Shown piece by piece: positions 33,147-42,142 of a stretch of 64,000 nt of DNA. Both the position numbers and the translations under genes were made by a program. Each line of letters starts with the position of its first letter. Position 1 is the stretch's first letter. This DNA is from Cystobacter fuscus (lineage in GTDB: Bacteria; Myxococcota; Myxococcia; Myxococcales; Myxococcaceae). The stretch is from positions 7,068,001 to 7,132,000 of the forward strand of contig NZ_CP022098.1 in NCBI RefSeq assembly GCF_002305875.1. The letters run 5' to 3'. A model generated the notes under the pieces. It did not search any database. It saw only the letters and a list, made by a program, of their open reading frames with translations, and was not told the DNA's origin.

Positions 33147-34448
33147 ATGACGAAACACTATGTGGTGGTGGGGGGCGGTGTGTCCGGCATCGCCGCGGCG
33201 CACTACCTCCGGGAGGCGGGGGCCGAGGTGGAGCTCGTCGAGCAGGAGGACACGCTGGGCGGGCGCGTGGCGCCAGCGTTGCTCGACGGCCAGCCCATCG
33301 AGCTGGGGGGCAAGAACATCGGCCGACGCTACCTCCTCTTCCGCGAGTTCGCGCGGAAGATGGGGCAGACGGACTTCGAGCCTTTCGGCATCAACTCCTC
33401 GCGCGTGCGGCCCGACGGCCGGCTGATGACCGTGGACAGCTCGCACCGATGGCGCGGCGTGCGGGAACTGATGCGGGCCTGTCCTTCCTCGGACCTGCTC
33501 CGCTTCGCCACGCTCTGCGCGCGCGCGATCTCCCGCCCGGAGAACGGCTACCTGGGCTCCGTCCGCTTCGATGCCCTCGGAGAGCACCGGGATGACCGCC
33601 CGCTGAGCGCGTACTTCAGCCAGGCCTTCAGCGAGGCCGTGCTCCGCCCCATGGTGGTCCGGATGAATGGCGCCGAGCCGGACGAGGTCTTCCCCGGCAA
33701 CGTCGGCACCAACCTCCGGATGCTCCTGGACACGTACGAGCAGCCGAAGCGCGGCATGCGGGCCCTCTTCGATCGCTTCGCGAGGACCGTGCGGGTGACG
33801 CGAGGCACTCGCGCCCGAGGGTTGGTGGTGCGGGGCGGGCGGGTAGCGGCCCTGGAACTGGAGGGGCCCGGGGGCGCCCGCGAGGAGCGCACGTGTGATG
33901 GGGTGCTGCTCGCCCTGCCCGCGCACCCCAGCGCCGCGCTGCTGGCTCCGCACGCGCCGGGTCTGGCCCTGGCGCTCGGCCACGTGCGCTACTTCCCGGT
34001 GCTGGTGGTGGTGGCCCGGTACGCGCGGAAGGTCTTCTCCCCCTCCACCCGCGCGCTCGTCTTCGGCCCGGAGCACCCGCTGAGCAACGCGGGGGCGTAC
34101 GGCATCAACGCCCTGGACGTGGTGCGCTACACGTTCAGCGGGCGCACCGCACGCCGGGCCCTGGCGGCCGGGACGGACGTGGAGGCGCTGCTGCGCGTGG
34201 GAGAGAAACTGCTCGGCCACCACTTCCCCGTCCACCCCGCCGAGCGGGTGGCCTCCGTCGCGCGGCGCTTCGAGCCGGGACTGTGCGCCTACACGCCCCA
34301 CCATGCCCGCCTGCGGCGCGAGCTGAACGCTGGCCTGGGGAGGCTCCACGGCCTCCAGCTCGCCGGGGACTACCTGCGGGGCGCCTCCATCGAGGCCTGC
34401 TTCCGCGCGGCGAAGGAATCCGCGGGGCGGATGCTGAGGAACCGATGA
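33147..34448 (+). CDS. FAD-dependent amine-oxidase/desaturase-like oxidoreductase
   Basis: This 433-residue flavoprotein of the amine oxidase/protoporphyrinogen oxidase/phytoene desaturase superfamily has the FAD-binding motif VVVGGGVSGIAAAHYLREAG, a Glu at the strand end (VELVEQEDTLGGRV), and a C-terminal LAGDYLRGASIEACFRAAK that closes the FAD site. The middle is the substrate domain, with no signal peptide. ATG 33147 lies 8 bases after GGAG, which spans the previous stop (another ATG at 33141 overlaps the TGA). The protein would oxidise or desaturate the intermediate handled by its neighbours. The next start codon overlaps its stop or lies 50 bases later. Confidence 0.83.
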   Translation: MTKHYVVVGGGVSGIAAAHYLREAGAEVELVEQEDTLGGRVAPALLDGQPIELGGKNIGRRYLLFREFARKMGQTDFEPFGINSSRVRPDGRLMTVDSSHRWRGVRELMRACPSSDLLRFATLCARAISRPENGYLGSVRFDALGEHRDDRPLSAYFSQAFSEAVLRPMVVRMNGAEPDEVFPGNVGTNLRMLLDTYEQPKRGMRALFDRFARTVRVTRGTRARGLVVRGGRVAALELEGPGGAREERTCDGVLLALPAHPSAALLAPHAPGLALALGHVRYFPVLVVVARYARKVFSPSTRALVFGPEHPLSNAGAYGINALDVVRYTFSGRTARRALAAGTDVEALLRVGEKLLGHHFPVHPAERVASVARRFEPGLCAYTPHHARLRRELNAGLGRLHGLQLAGDYLRGASIEACFRAAKESAGRMLRNR

Positions 34449-34495
34449 GCGGCGCTGACTCGCCACCTGACGAGTGCAAGCAAAGGAGAGAACGG

Positions 34496-35971
34496 ATGCG
34501 GAAATACTATCTGGGGCCGGAGGCCAGCCATGAAGTGCCGTTCAAGAGGCTCCTGGCGATCTCCCACTACATCATGCCCAACTTCGGCACTCTGGAGTGG
34601 GATCGGGTCTCGCGCGAGCAGGTGGACAAGAACCTGCGCTCGCTGCAGGACCCGGGAGGGGCGCTGAACGACGAGCTGATGATGTACATCCACGTGCCGT
34701 ACTGCCAGTCGTTCTGCCATTACTGCAACTTCAACAAGAACCACTATCCCTGGCAGGACGAGGAGCGGCTCCAGCGCTACACGGACTACCTCATCAAGGA
34801 GATCGACTACTACCTGTCGCTCCCCTACGTGCAGGCGCGGAGATTCACGGCCATCTACATCGGGGGAGGAAGCCCTTCCACGCTCCCGGTCTCGGCAGTG
34901 GAGCGGCTGTTCGCGCACCTCGCGAAGGTAGCGCCGGGGTTCGACACCCTCGAGAAGACGTTCACGGGCGAGCCGCGCACGCTGCGCAAGCCGGAGCTGC
35001 TGAAGGTACTCCACGACTACGGCTTCGACCGCGTGACGTTCGGCATCGAGACGCTCAACCCGGAGATCCACAAGAAGATAGGCCGGTGGGACTCTCCGAG
35101 CGACGTGGACGCGGTGTTCGAGGGGCTGGAGAAGCTGGGGTACGAGGGCGACCGCTGCGTCGACCTCATGTATGACCTGCCGGGGCAATCGCTGGTGGGC
35201 TTCCAGGAGGAGCTGGCGACACTGGTGGAGCACTACCGACCGGACGAGATCGACGCGTTCGGGACCGTGTACCTGCCGTACCGGCCGCTGCACAAGCTCA
35301 TCCTCGACGGACGGGTGCCACAACCTGGGAGCATCTGGCAGCTCCTGCGGATGCGCGAGCACCTGTATGACTACCTGCTGGAGAACGACTACCACAACAC
35401 CATCGCCGAGACGTACTCGCGCAAGCCCCAGCGCAGCATGTACCAGACGGCGCACTGCGCGCGGCAGGACATCATCGGCATCGGCTGCGCGGCACGCAGC
35501 AACATCAAGGACATGGTGTCCATCAACCCGGACAAGGTCGATGTCTGGATGAACAACATCGATCAGTACGGGGTGTCCACGCAGACACTGCAGAGCATCG
35601 GGCGGAGCGGAGTGCTGGACCGGATCATGGTGATGTTCCCGCGCTACAAGGAACTCTCCAAGGAGTTGCTCGACCGCTACTCGGACGTGGAGCACTTCGA
35701 GCAGGTGGAGGACGTCCTGCGCTCGCATCTCGAGGTGGGGTGCGTGGAGGAGCAGGAGGGCCGGTACGTCGTCAACAAGCTGGGCGTCATCTGGCACGGC
35801 AACCTGCAGACGGACTACATGGAGCGTTCGCTGAACCTGCAGGGAAAGGTCCTCCTGAAGGTCATCTCGGAGAAGGAGAGCCACTTCGATCGAGAGGAGC
35901 GCTTCAAGGTGAACAAGGCGACCCGGTTCATCGCGAAGCACATCGACAAGTACCCGAAGCTGATGAAGTAG
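34496..35971 (+). CDS. HemN/HemW-like radical SAM protein
   Basis: This 491-residue radical SAM enzyme has cluster cysteines Cys70, Cys74 and Cys77 in CQSFCHYC, preceded by the HemN-type YIHVPY. The SAM-binding GGGSPSTL follows at about 123. The coproporphyrinogen-oxidase-like C-terminal region includes IGIGCAARSNI and a long helical tail. Enzymes of this subfamily perform oxidative decarboxylation, methyl transfer or cyclopropanation. Nothing here suggests haem synthesis. The strong AAAGGAG at 34482-34488, 7 bases before ATG 34496, fixes this start, although an overlapping ATG at 34445 is also in frame. It follows the FAD gene directly in the operon. Confidence 0.83.
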   Translation: MRKYYLGPEASHEVPFKRLLAISHYIMPNFGTLEWDRVSREQVDKNLRSLQDPGGALNDELMMYIHVPYCQSFCHYCNFNKNHYPWQDEERLQRYTDYLIKEIDYYLSLPYVQARRFTAIYIGGGSPSTLPVSAVERLFAHLAKVAPGFDTLEKTFTGEPRTLRKPELLKVLHDYGFDRVTFGIETLNPEIHKKIGRWDSPSDVDAVFEGLEKLGYEGDRCVDLMYDLPGQSLVGFQEELATLVEHYRPDEIDAFGTVYLPYRPLHKLILDGRVPQPGSIWQLLRMREHLYDYLLENDYHNTIAETYSRKPQRSMYQTAHCARQDIIGIGCAARSNIKDMVSINPDKVDVWMNNIDQYGVSTQTLQSIGRSGVLDRIMVMFPRYKELSKELLDRYSDVEHFEQVEDVLRSHLEVGCVEEQEGRYVVNKLGVIWHGNLQTDYMERSLNLQGKVLLKVISEKESHFDREERFKVNKATRFIAKHIDKYPKLMK

Positions 35972-35990
35972 CCCGGGAAGGGGGCACCCG

Positions 35991-36902
35991 ATGGTCGACG
36001 TGGTGCGCAGGCGCGAGCTCGTACCGGTGGAGGATGGTACGCGGCTGGAACTGGAGGTCTTCGAGCAGGTGGAGGAAAGGAAGGCACCGGTTCTCCTGTG
36101 CCTGCCAGCGATGGGAGTCCCGGCGAGGTACTACGAGCCGTTCGCGCTCGAGTTGCACCGGCGGGGTTTCCACGTCGTCACGAGCGACCTGCGCGGGCAC
36201 GGGGCGAGCTCCGTACGAGTGGGCCGGGGGACGGACTTCGGCTACTACGAGATGGTGGCGCGAGACCTGAAGGCGGTGGTGCGGGCGGTGCGCGCTGCCT
36301 TCCAGGACAGCCCGCTGTTCCTGCTGGGGCACAGCCTGGGTGGGCAGCTCGGCTCGCTCTACCTGGGCCTGGAGGGTGAGGGAATACGAGGGCTCGTCCT
36401 CGTGGCGGCCTCTTCGGTGTACTACCGGAACTACGGGGCGCTGGGCGGTGTGAAGGTGCTGCTCGGCACGCAGCTCGCGGCGGTCATCGCCACGGTGTGG
36501 GGGTACTTCCCGGGGCGGAGGCTACGGTTCGCGGACAACGAGTCGACCCGGGTGATGCGGGACTGGGCGCGCCAGGCGAGGAGGGGGCGCTACGTGCTCT
36601 CCGGGGCCGCGCAGGACTTCGAGGCGCTGCTCGCCCGGGTGGAGCGGCCGGTGCTGGCCATCTCGGTGGAGGGGGATTCGCTGGCGCCACCGGCCGCGGT
36701 GGAGCACCTGTACGGGAAGATGCCTCGGGCCCGGGTGGTGCGGTGGCACTTCACGCGGTCCGATGCCGGGGGAGCGCACCTGGATCACTTCCGCTGGGTA
36801 CGCCACGGTGCTTCCGTGGCGGCGCGCATCGCGGGATGGGTGGGAGAGGTGCTCGCGGGAGAGATAGGCTCCGGCCAAGACCCGCAAAGAGGTGAAACAT
36901 GA
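35991..36902 (+). CDS. alpha/beta hydrolase (serine-aminopeptidase/monoglyceride-lipase-like)
   Basis: This 303-residue alpha/beta hydrolase has nucleophile Ser115 in LLGHSLGGQL, an oxyanion/entry motif LCLPAMGVPARYYEPFALEL, the DLRGHGASS loop, an acid in ISVEGDSLAPP, and a His near the end (AHLDHFRWV). There is no signal peptide. ATG 35991 follows AAGGGGGC, 19 bases after the radical SAM stop, and its stop overlaps the lipoprotein start (ATGA). It probably hydrolyses a thioester or ester product of the operon (inference from context). Confidence 0.85.
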   Translation: MVDVVRRRELVPVEDGTRLELEVFEQVEERKAPVLLCLPAMGVPARYYEPFALELHRRGFHVVTSDLRGHGASSVRVGRGTDFGYYEMVARDLKAVVRAVRAAFQDSPLFLLGHSLGGQLGSLYLGLEGEGIRGLVLVAASSVYYRNYGALGGVKVLLGTQLAAVIATVWGYFPGRRLRFADNESTRVMRDWARQARRGRYVLSGAAQDFEALLARVERPVLAISVEGDSLAPPAAVEHLYGKMPRARVVRWHFTRSDAGGAHLDHFRWVRHGASVAARIAGWVGEVLAGEIGSGQDPQRGET

Positions 36903-38311
36903 GCGCAGTCCGTCTGGGCCGACGTTCGTCATCTTCGATTCTCTTCCTATCGCTCTCTGTCGTGGGCATGCTCGCTGGCTGCAGTTCGCCGTCGGAGGGC
37001 CCGTCTGACGGGACTCCTCCACCCGATGAAGGGACTCCGCCTTCGTTCACCTGGGGCACCGGCACGGACACCGGCACGCTCGCGGGCGACGTGTGGACTC
37101 CTGGGCGTGACGCGACGGGACTCGTGAACGCGGCGTCGTGGGCGCTCGTCCCCAAGGGGCGGTGGATCGAGGTCGCCGGAACACCGCTCACCTCGCTGGA
37201 CGCGGAGGTCAAGGCGGCGCTTCCTGGCTTCCGGGATCTCGGCTCCGGGGGGATCGCCGCGGTCATCAACGCCTACTCCGGCGTGGCGGTCGACGCGCCT
37301 CGCGCCCGCTGGTGGGCCTTCGGCGGCGGACACGCCGACAGCTCCAACAACGGCCTCTACCGCTTCGACATGGCGAAGATGCGCTGGAGCATCGAGCAGC
37401 TCCCCGACAACCCAGCGAACTGGACGAAGGTCGTCTATGGGAACACGTACAGCTCCTACCCGCCCGCCGGGGAGTACTCCAAGGCCCACCCGGACAGCGA
37501 CGTCTACTCGGATGAGTTCTTCGATCCGGACCGGCCCGCCGCGTCGACCGGCCACCCGGTGGCCCGCCACACGTACAACGGGCTCGTCTACAACCCGGAC
37601 CTCCAGGAAGTGGCCTTTGGCGTCCGGCGGATGTGGCGCTACAGCCTGACCACCCACACCTGGAAGCGCCACAACCCCTTCAACACCCCGGGGGCCACCT
37701 ACGACGGCGCGACGGGATACGGCGGCGCGGCCGGCTGGACGTTCTGGGACGAGGTGAAACACCGCTACCTCTTTGGTCCCACGGAGAACTACAACTATTC
37801 GAGGTGGTGGTCCTTCGACACCGACGACCAGTCCTGGAACTGGGAGGTCATCACGCCCCCCGCGTGGCATTTCGCCCAGATGGCCAGGGTCGAGCGCAAG
37901 CTGGTGAGCTTCCCCTACCCGGACTCGCAACACCAGACCTTCCCTCCGCGACTGGTCACGGTCGACATGGACACGGGCAAGTGGGAGTTCCTGGAGCTGG
38001 AGCACGACCTCGAGCTGTCACGCGTCTACACCCAGGACTTCGAGGGGATGATCTTCACCTACGTGCCACCGCTCAATCGCTACATCGCCGCGTTCCCGTA
38101 CGACCGCGACGGCGATGGGCGCTTCGAGTACCGGACCTTCGAGGTCGACCCGACGACCCACAAGCTCAGCGAGGCGCCGCGGTGGGAGGCCGGCGCCTTC
38201 GGCGGGTGGCACGATCTCGTCAAGAACCGCTTCTTCTACCTGGCGACGCACGACGCCCTCGTCTACGTGCGCAAGGGAGAAGAGAACCTGCGCGTGTTCC
38301 GGCTTCCCTGA
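36899..38311 (+). CDS. lipoprotein with beta-propeller-like repeats
   Basis: This 470-residue lipoprotein has a signal ending VVGMLAGCSS (lipidation near Cys27), a Pro/Gly/Ser-rich linker (PSDGTPPPDEGTPPSFTWG), and a domain with repeated Trp/Tyr-rich strands such as WWAFGGGHADSSNNGLYRFD, YNGLVYNPDLQEVAFG, and WWSFDTDDQSWNWEV. This looks like a six- or seven-bladed propeller of kelch type. The function is unknown. The 4-base overlap with the hydrolase gene places it in the AfsA-like operon as the last gene; strong hairpins follow. Confidence 0.75.
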   Translation: MSAVRLGRRSSSSILFLSLSVVGMLAGCSSPSEGPSDGTPPPDEGTPPSFTWGTGTDTGTLAGDVWTPGRDATGLVNAASWALVPKGRWIEVAGTPLTSLDAEVKAALPGFRDLGSGGIAAVINAYSGVAVDAPRARWWAFGGGHADSSNNGLYRFDMAKMRWSIEQLPDNPANWTKVVYGNTYSSYPPAGEYSKAHPDSDVYSDEFFDPDRPAASTGHPVARHTYNGLVYNPDLQEVAFGVRRMWRYSLTTHTWKRHNPFNTPGATYDGATGYGGAAGWTFWDEVKHRYLFGPTENYNYSRWWSFDTDDQSWNWEVITPPAWHFAQMARVERKLVSFPYPDSQHQTFPPRLVTVDMDTGKWEFLELEHDLELSRVYTQDFEGMIFTYVPPLNRYIAAFPYDRDGDGRFEYRTFEVDPTTHKLSEAPRWEAGAFGGWHDLVKNRFFYLATHDALVYVRKGEENLRVFRLP

Positions 38312-38329
38312 GCCAGCACCGCCTTCACA

Positions 38330-38386
38330 CCGCCGGCTCCCAGGGGCCGGCGGGCAGGCGCGGGCGGAGGCGTGACTCCGCCCGCG
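38330..38386. terminator. two tandem hairpins between convergent genes
   Basis: CCGCCGGC (38330-38337) pairs with GCCGGCGG (38346-38353). CGCGGGCGGAG (38359-38369) pairs perfectly with CTCCGCCCGCG (38376-38386) around a 6-base loop. They lie between the lipoprotein and lipoxygenase stops, which are 93 bases apart, and probably end transcription from both sides. Confidence 0.6.
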
Positions 38387-38404
38387 GCCCCCTCCCCCCG
38401 TGGC

Positions 38405-40462
38405 TCAGATGTTGATGCTCTGGGGAATGGCCGAGGGCAGGAGCGTCGCGTAGGGCGTGCGCCCTCCCACGGTATTGGCCGCCTGGATGTGCTTCTGGAT
38501 GGACTGCAATGCGCGCTGGAACTTGCCCAGCACCAGGAGCGCCCGGGGATCGGACAGCTGGCCCCCGTACTGACCGAGCACCGTGTAATAGACATTGCCC
38601 AGGCCCGCCAACACCGCCTGCTGGAGGATGGACTGGTTGAGCGGCGGCAGCAGATCCAACAACTGCGTCGCCTCGGCGCCCGAAGTGGCCGGGCCCGGGA
38701 ACGGTGCATAGCCGGCGAGCGGGATGGCCGGCGTGTAGCTCATGGCGGTGCGCTGCGGGAAGTTCACCGCCGCGTGCTCCACGCTCGCGGTGAAGATGAT
38801 CTGGGTGAGCAGCTTGCGCAGGTAGTCGAGCGTGGAGATGCACGGCGTCCCATCGGGCCCCCCCTCGCCGATGTCCTGCAGGTGCCCGGCGCTCACCAGT
38901 TCCTGCACCCAGGCTTGCAGCTCGTAGTCGCCCACCACGTCCGCTTCCCCGGAGTAGTAGATCGCGGTGTAATCCGACACCCAACCATGGATGGCATTCC
39001 AGAGGGCCAGCGCATCATCACGGTAGGGGTAGTCGGGCAGTTCCTCCGGTGAGCCGATGCCCTGACGGGCGAGCTTCTCGGGGAAGAACGACTCGTTGTA
39101 GCGCACCGCCTTCACGGCGTTGGCGGCCACCTGGTTGGACGAGTCGATGGTACCCGCCAGGAGCTTGTCCACCGGCCCTCCCGGGGTGATGAGCGAGGTC
39201 GCCGCGCTGTAATTGATGAACAGCGTGCCCGCGAAGTGAGGGGTGAGCAGGACGTAGAGCGGATGCTGTGGATCCAACTGCCGCTCGGTGGCGAGCACGA
39301 ACGGCTCGGTGAGCAGGTGCGTGAGCCCCAGGTGGCTGATGAGCTCGTGGTAGTTGCCGTCCGCGATGTTGACGCACGTCTTGGCGAGCGTCCACGCGAG
39401 CCCTCCGTCCGGGTAGAAGACGGGGCTGCTCGCGTCCTGACCGATCTGGATGGACACGGGGCGCAGCGAGCCCCGGCTCCCTCCCAGACGCGGCACATAG
39501 AAGAGGGCCTTGGGCGCGAACACATACTTCTGCTGGGGCGTGGTGCCCGGCACCAGTTGCGTGAGCGCCTTGTAGTCCACGAGGTAGAAGTGCCCGGCGT
39601 CCACGGCCTGCTCGCGCGTCCACCCCGTCTCTCCCGTGATGCGCTGGAACAGCGCGTCCGAGGGCAGCAGTTGCGAGAGATCCGCGAGGGTCGCCCGCTG
39701 GAGGATGCCCGCGTTGGGGCCGGCGACACGCAGCGCGGCGAACTCCTCGTCCGTGAGGAACACGCCCGCGGTCCACGGCAGCACCACCTTGCGGAACTGT
39801 GCGTCGTAGTCCTGCAGATCCGTGGCGCGCCCGTAGAGGCCCGCCTTCGTCAGCACGAAGTCGAGCACGGACTTGACCAGCTGGGACAGCCAGGACTCGA
39901 TGCTCTTGGCATCCTGCCCGGGAGTCTTGTCGAGCATCGGCGCCCCCGCGAGAGCGGGTGTGTCGAGCACCCCGTTGCCACCCGGCGGAAGCGTGACCTT
40001 GCGTGCATGCGCGTTCTGGGCGAGCCCCGCCAGATCCTTGCGCGCATCGCTCAGCTGGGCCTGGAAGGCCAGGATGTCGCGCTTGTCGAACTCCCGGTTC
40101 TTCAGCGAGGCGTCGAACACGCTCGCCTCCGGGGGGGCCGCCTTGGTGTAGATGGCGGCCGTGGTCGCGCTCGATTTCCCCTGGCCGAGCTCGACGGGGA
40201 TCTCCACGTCGAAGCTGAAGAGGTTGGGCAGCAGCGCATCCACGAAGTTCTCCCCCAGCAGGATGGCCGTCTCGGCGATCTGGATGGCCCAGTTGAGCGA
40301 GATGTCCACGGGGACGGGCGCCGCCGCCATGGGCAGCCCGGCGACGATGGCCGGGTAGTCGTACACGTACTGGGTCTGCTTCTGGGCCAGGATTCGCGCT
40401 CGGCTCGCGCGGTTGTCCGGGGTGTCGTTCTGCGGCAACGTGGGAGGAGAGGACAGGCTCAT
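38405..40462 (-). CDS. bacterial lipoxygenase
   Basis: This 685-residue lipoxygenase adds O2 to polyunsaturated fatty acids with a non-haem iron. The iron ligands are visible: His pair in LISHLGLTHLL (HxxxxH), the HPLYVLLTPHF segment, the third His in ASVEHAAVNFP, and the obligatory C-terminal isoleucine (...SINI). No signal peptide or PLAT domain is seen. The ATG is at 40462; the DUF1501-type gene ends 90 bases upstream on the same strand. Bacterial lipoxygenases occur in myxobacteria, Pseudomonas and Cyanobacteria, and may make signalling oxylipins or modify host and prey lipids. Confidence 0.93.
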   Translation of the reverse strand: MSLSSPPTLPQNDTPDNRASRARILAQKQTQYVYDYPAIVAGLPMAAAPVPVDISLNWAIQIAETAILLGENFVDALLPNLFSFDVEIPVELGQGKSSATTAAIYTKAAPPEASVFDASLKNREFDKRDILAFQAQLSDARKDLAGLAQNAHARKVTLPPGGNGVLDTPALAGAPMLDKTPGQDAKSIESWLSQLVKSVLDFVLTKAGLYGRATDLQDYDAQFRKVVLPWTAGVFLTDEEFAALRVAGPNAGILQRATLADLSQLLPSDALFQRITGETGWTREQAVDAGHFYLVDYKALTQLVPGTTPQQKYVFAPKALFYVPRLGGSRGSLRPVSIQIGQDASSPVFYPDGGLAWTLAKTCVNIADGNYHELISHLGLTHLLTEPFVLATERQLDPQHPLYVLLTPHFAGTLFINYSAATSLITPGGPVDKLLAGTIDSSNQVAANAVKAVRYNESFFPEKLARQGIGSPEELPDYPYRDDALALWNAIHGWVSDYTAIYYSGEADVVGDYELQAWVQELVSAGHLQDIGEGGPDGTPCISTLDYLRKLLTQIIFTASVEHAAVNFPQRTAMSYTPAIPLAGYAPFPGPATSGAEATQLLDLLPPLNQSILQQAVLAGLGNVYYTVLGQYGGQLSDPRALLVLGKFQRALQSIQKHIQAANTVGGRTPYATLLPSAIPQSINI

Positions 40463-40552
40463 GGACAGCTCCCTGGAAGGGTGGAAGGTGGCAGACCCCT
40501 TCTAATCCCACCCAGCCAATCTGTGAACCCATCCGCACTCCGGGTCTTCAGA

Positions 40553-42130
40553 CTACGCCTTCCGGAGCCCCACGACTTCTCCGTAGCCGCCGGGAATGAA
40601 GAAGTCGTTCAGCTCCATGCCCATGATCCGCAGCGCGGTGGCGACGGCATCCGCGGATCGAGGCACGCGCCTGGAGGGCTGGCCGCTCTCCTCGACGATG
40701 TCCACCGGGACGCCGAGCCCGCGCGGGGTGTACGAGCCCACCTGCCGGTTGGCCGCCACGTTGCCGCCCGCGAAGCAGACCGAGGTATAGGGGTGGTGGT
40801 CATCCGGCAGGACGTAGCTGCCATCGCTCGCGCGGTAGGCCCAGCTCCGGCCGAATTCACTCATCACCAGCACCAGCGTGTCATCCAGCAGCGTCTTGCC
40901 CGGCTTGCCCGGAGCCGGCGAGTTCTTGAGCTCGCCCAGGAAGCGCGCCACGCAGTCCATCAGTCCGCGGCCGTGCGCGCAGCTGAAGCCATGGCCCTGG
41001 GCGTTGTGGGTGTCGAAGTCGAGCTGCAGCGAGACGTGCACCGAGGTGCAGAGATCCGACTTGAGCAGGCGCAGCGCGAGATCCATCCGGGGGTCGAGCC
41101 CGGTGAGGTGGAAGTTCGCGTTACCGAAGGTGTACGTGAACGACTCGTTCAGGTAGCTCGACAGGTAGGCGGGACGGTTCGTCTTCAGCTTGTCGATGCC
41201 CTTGGTGCCCTCCAGCACGGACACGACATCCGTGGCGAGCACGCGAGAGACCGAAGACAGCGAGCCATGCAGGCCTTCGAGGTAGTTGTCCACCTTCGCC
41301 GTCGAGCGGCGCAGCAGTTGCTGGGCGCGCGTGAGCGAGAAGCGCTCCACCGTGGTCGTCTTCAGGGAGCTCCCGGTGGGCTGGCCGTGCGCGTCCAGCT
41401 CGGGGCCTTCGGTGCGCGCATCCAGCCCCTTCCACCAGGCATTGTCCGAGGGCTTCGCGGAGAGCATCGGCTTGAGCGCTTCGACGGACGGAACGCGCAC
41501 GGGCGAGGCGTGCGAGGGCAGCCCCATCCCCTGCGGTGTGCCGCGGTCACCGGAGACGACCACGAACGGCAGCGGCCTGCTCTCGCGGTACTTCTCGTAC
41601 AGGTGATTGGCGATCACCGAATGAACGGCGGGCGCCCGGTAGTCCGCACCGGCCACCCCGCACATCGCGGAGATGAACGCACTCGCGTGGTCGTTGGTGC
41701 CCTGGTCGATGCCATGCAGCACGCTCAGTTGCTCATGCAGCGCGAAGTGCGAGAAGCCGTACATGAGCGGGCTGTAGCTGCCACGCGCCGCGGGATCCGC
41801 GGGGTTCCACGACCGCCAGGTCCGCAGCGGTTTGTAGGGGCCGTTGGCGGGCGCGAGGTTCACCAGTTGGCTCGCCTCGAAGTAGGTGGGCTCGCTGTTG
41901 AAGCCCGCGGGCGCTGGGATGCAGAGCGGAACGTCCGCGTCTTCCAGCGGGGTGAAGCAGTACACCGGCCGGTAACCCCCGGGGATGTAGAGCACCGCGA
42001 GCCGCGAGGGCGCGTCGTTGTCCGCGGCGTGCGCGGTGCTCGAACCGAGGAGTCCCGCGCGCTCGAGCAGCGCGAACTGTCCGGCTCCCAGAGCCCACTT
42101 GAGCAAGGTGCGGCGAGAAGTGTTCGTCAT
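40553..42130 (-). CDS. Tat-exported DUF1501-type protein
   Basis: This 525-residue protein has a twin-arginine signal (TSRRTLLKWALG, residues 4-15; cleavage after AHA). The body shows features of the DUF1501/alkaline-phosphatase-like superfamily: LAVLYIPGGYRPVYCF, DQGTNDHASAF, LVLVMSEFGRSW and HHPYTSVCFAGGNVA. The enzyme activity is unknown. It is coupled by a 12-base gap to an upstream c-type cytochrome lipoprotein. In planctomycetes and myxobacteria, such proteins are consistently encoded beside large CxxCH proteins, and the pair is thought to work together in the periplasm. Confidence 0.82.
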   Translation of the reverse strand: MTNTSRRTLLKWALGAGQFALLERAGLLGSSTAHAADNDAPSRLAVLYIPGGYRPVYCFTPLEDADVPLCIPAPAGFNSEPTYFEASQLVNLAPANGPYKPLRTWRSWNPADPAARGSYSPLMYGFSHFALHEQLSVLHGIDQGTNDHASAFISAMCGVAGADYRAPAVHSVIANHLYEKYRESRPLPFVVVSGDRGTPQGMGLPSHASPVRVPSVEALKPMLSAKPSDNAWWKGLDARTEGPELDAHGQPTGSSLKTTTVERFSLTRAQQLLRRSTAKVDNYLEGLHGSLSSVSRVLATDVVSVLEGTKGIDKLKTNRPAYLSSYLNESFTYTFGNANFHLTGLDPRMDLALRLLKSDLCTSVHVSLQLDFDTHNAQGHGFSCAHGRGLMDCVARFLGELKNSPAPGKPGKTLLDDTLVLVMSEFGRSWAYRASDGSYVLPDDHHPYTSVCFAGGNVAANRQVGSYTPRGLGVPVDIVEESGQPSRRVPRSADAVATALRIMGMELNDFFIPGGYGEVVGLRKA

Positions 42131-42142
42131 GGTGTCCTCGGC

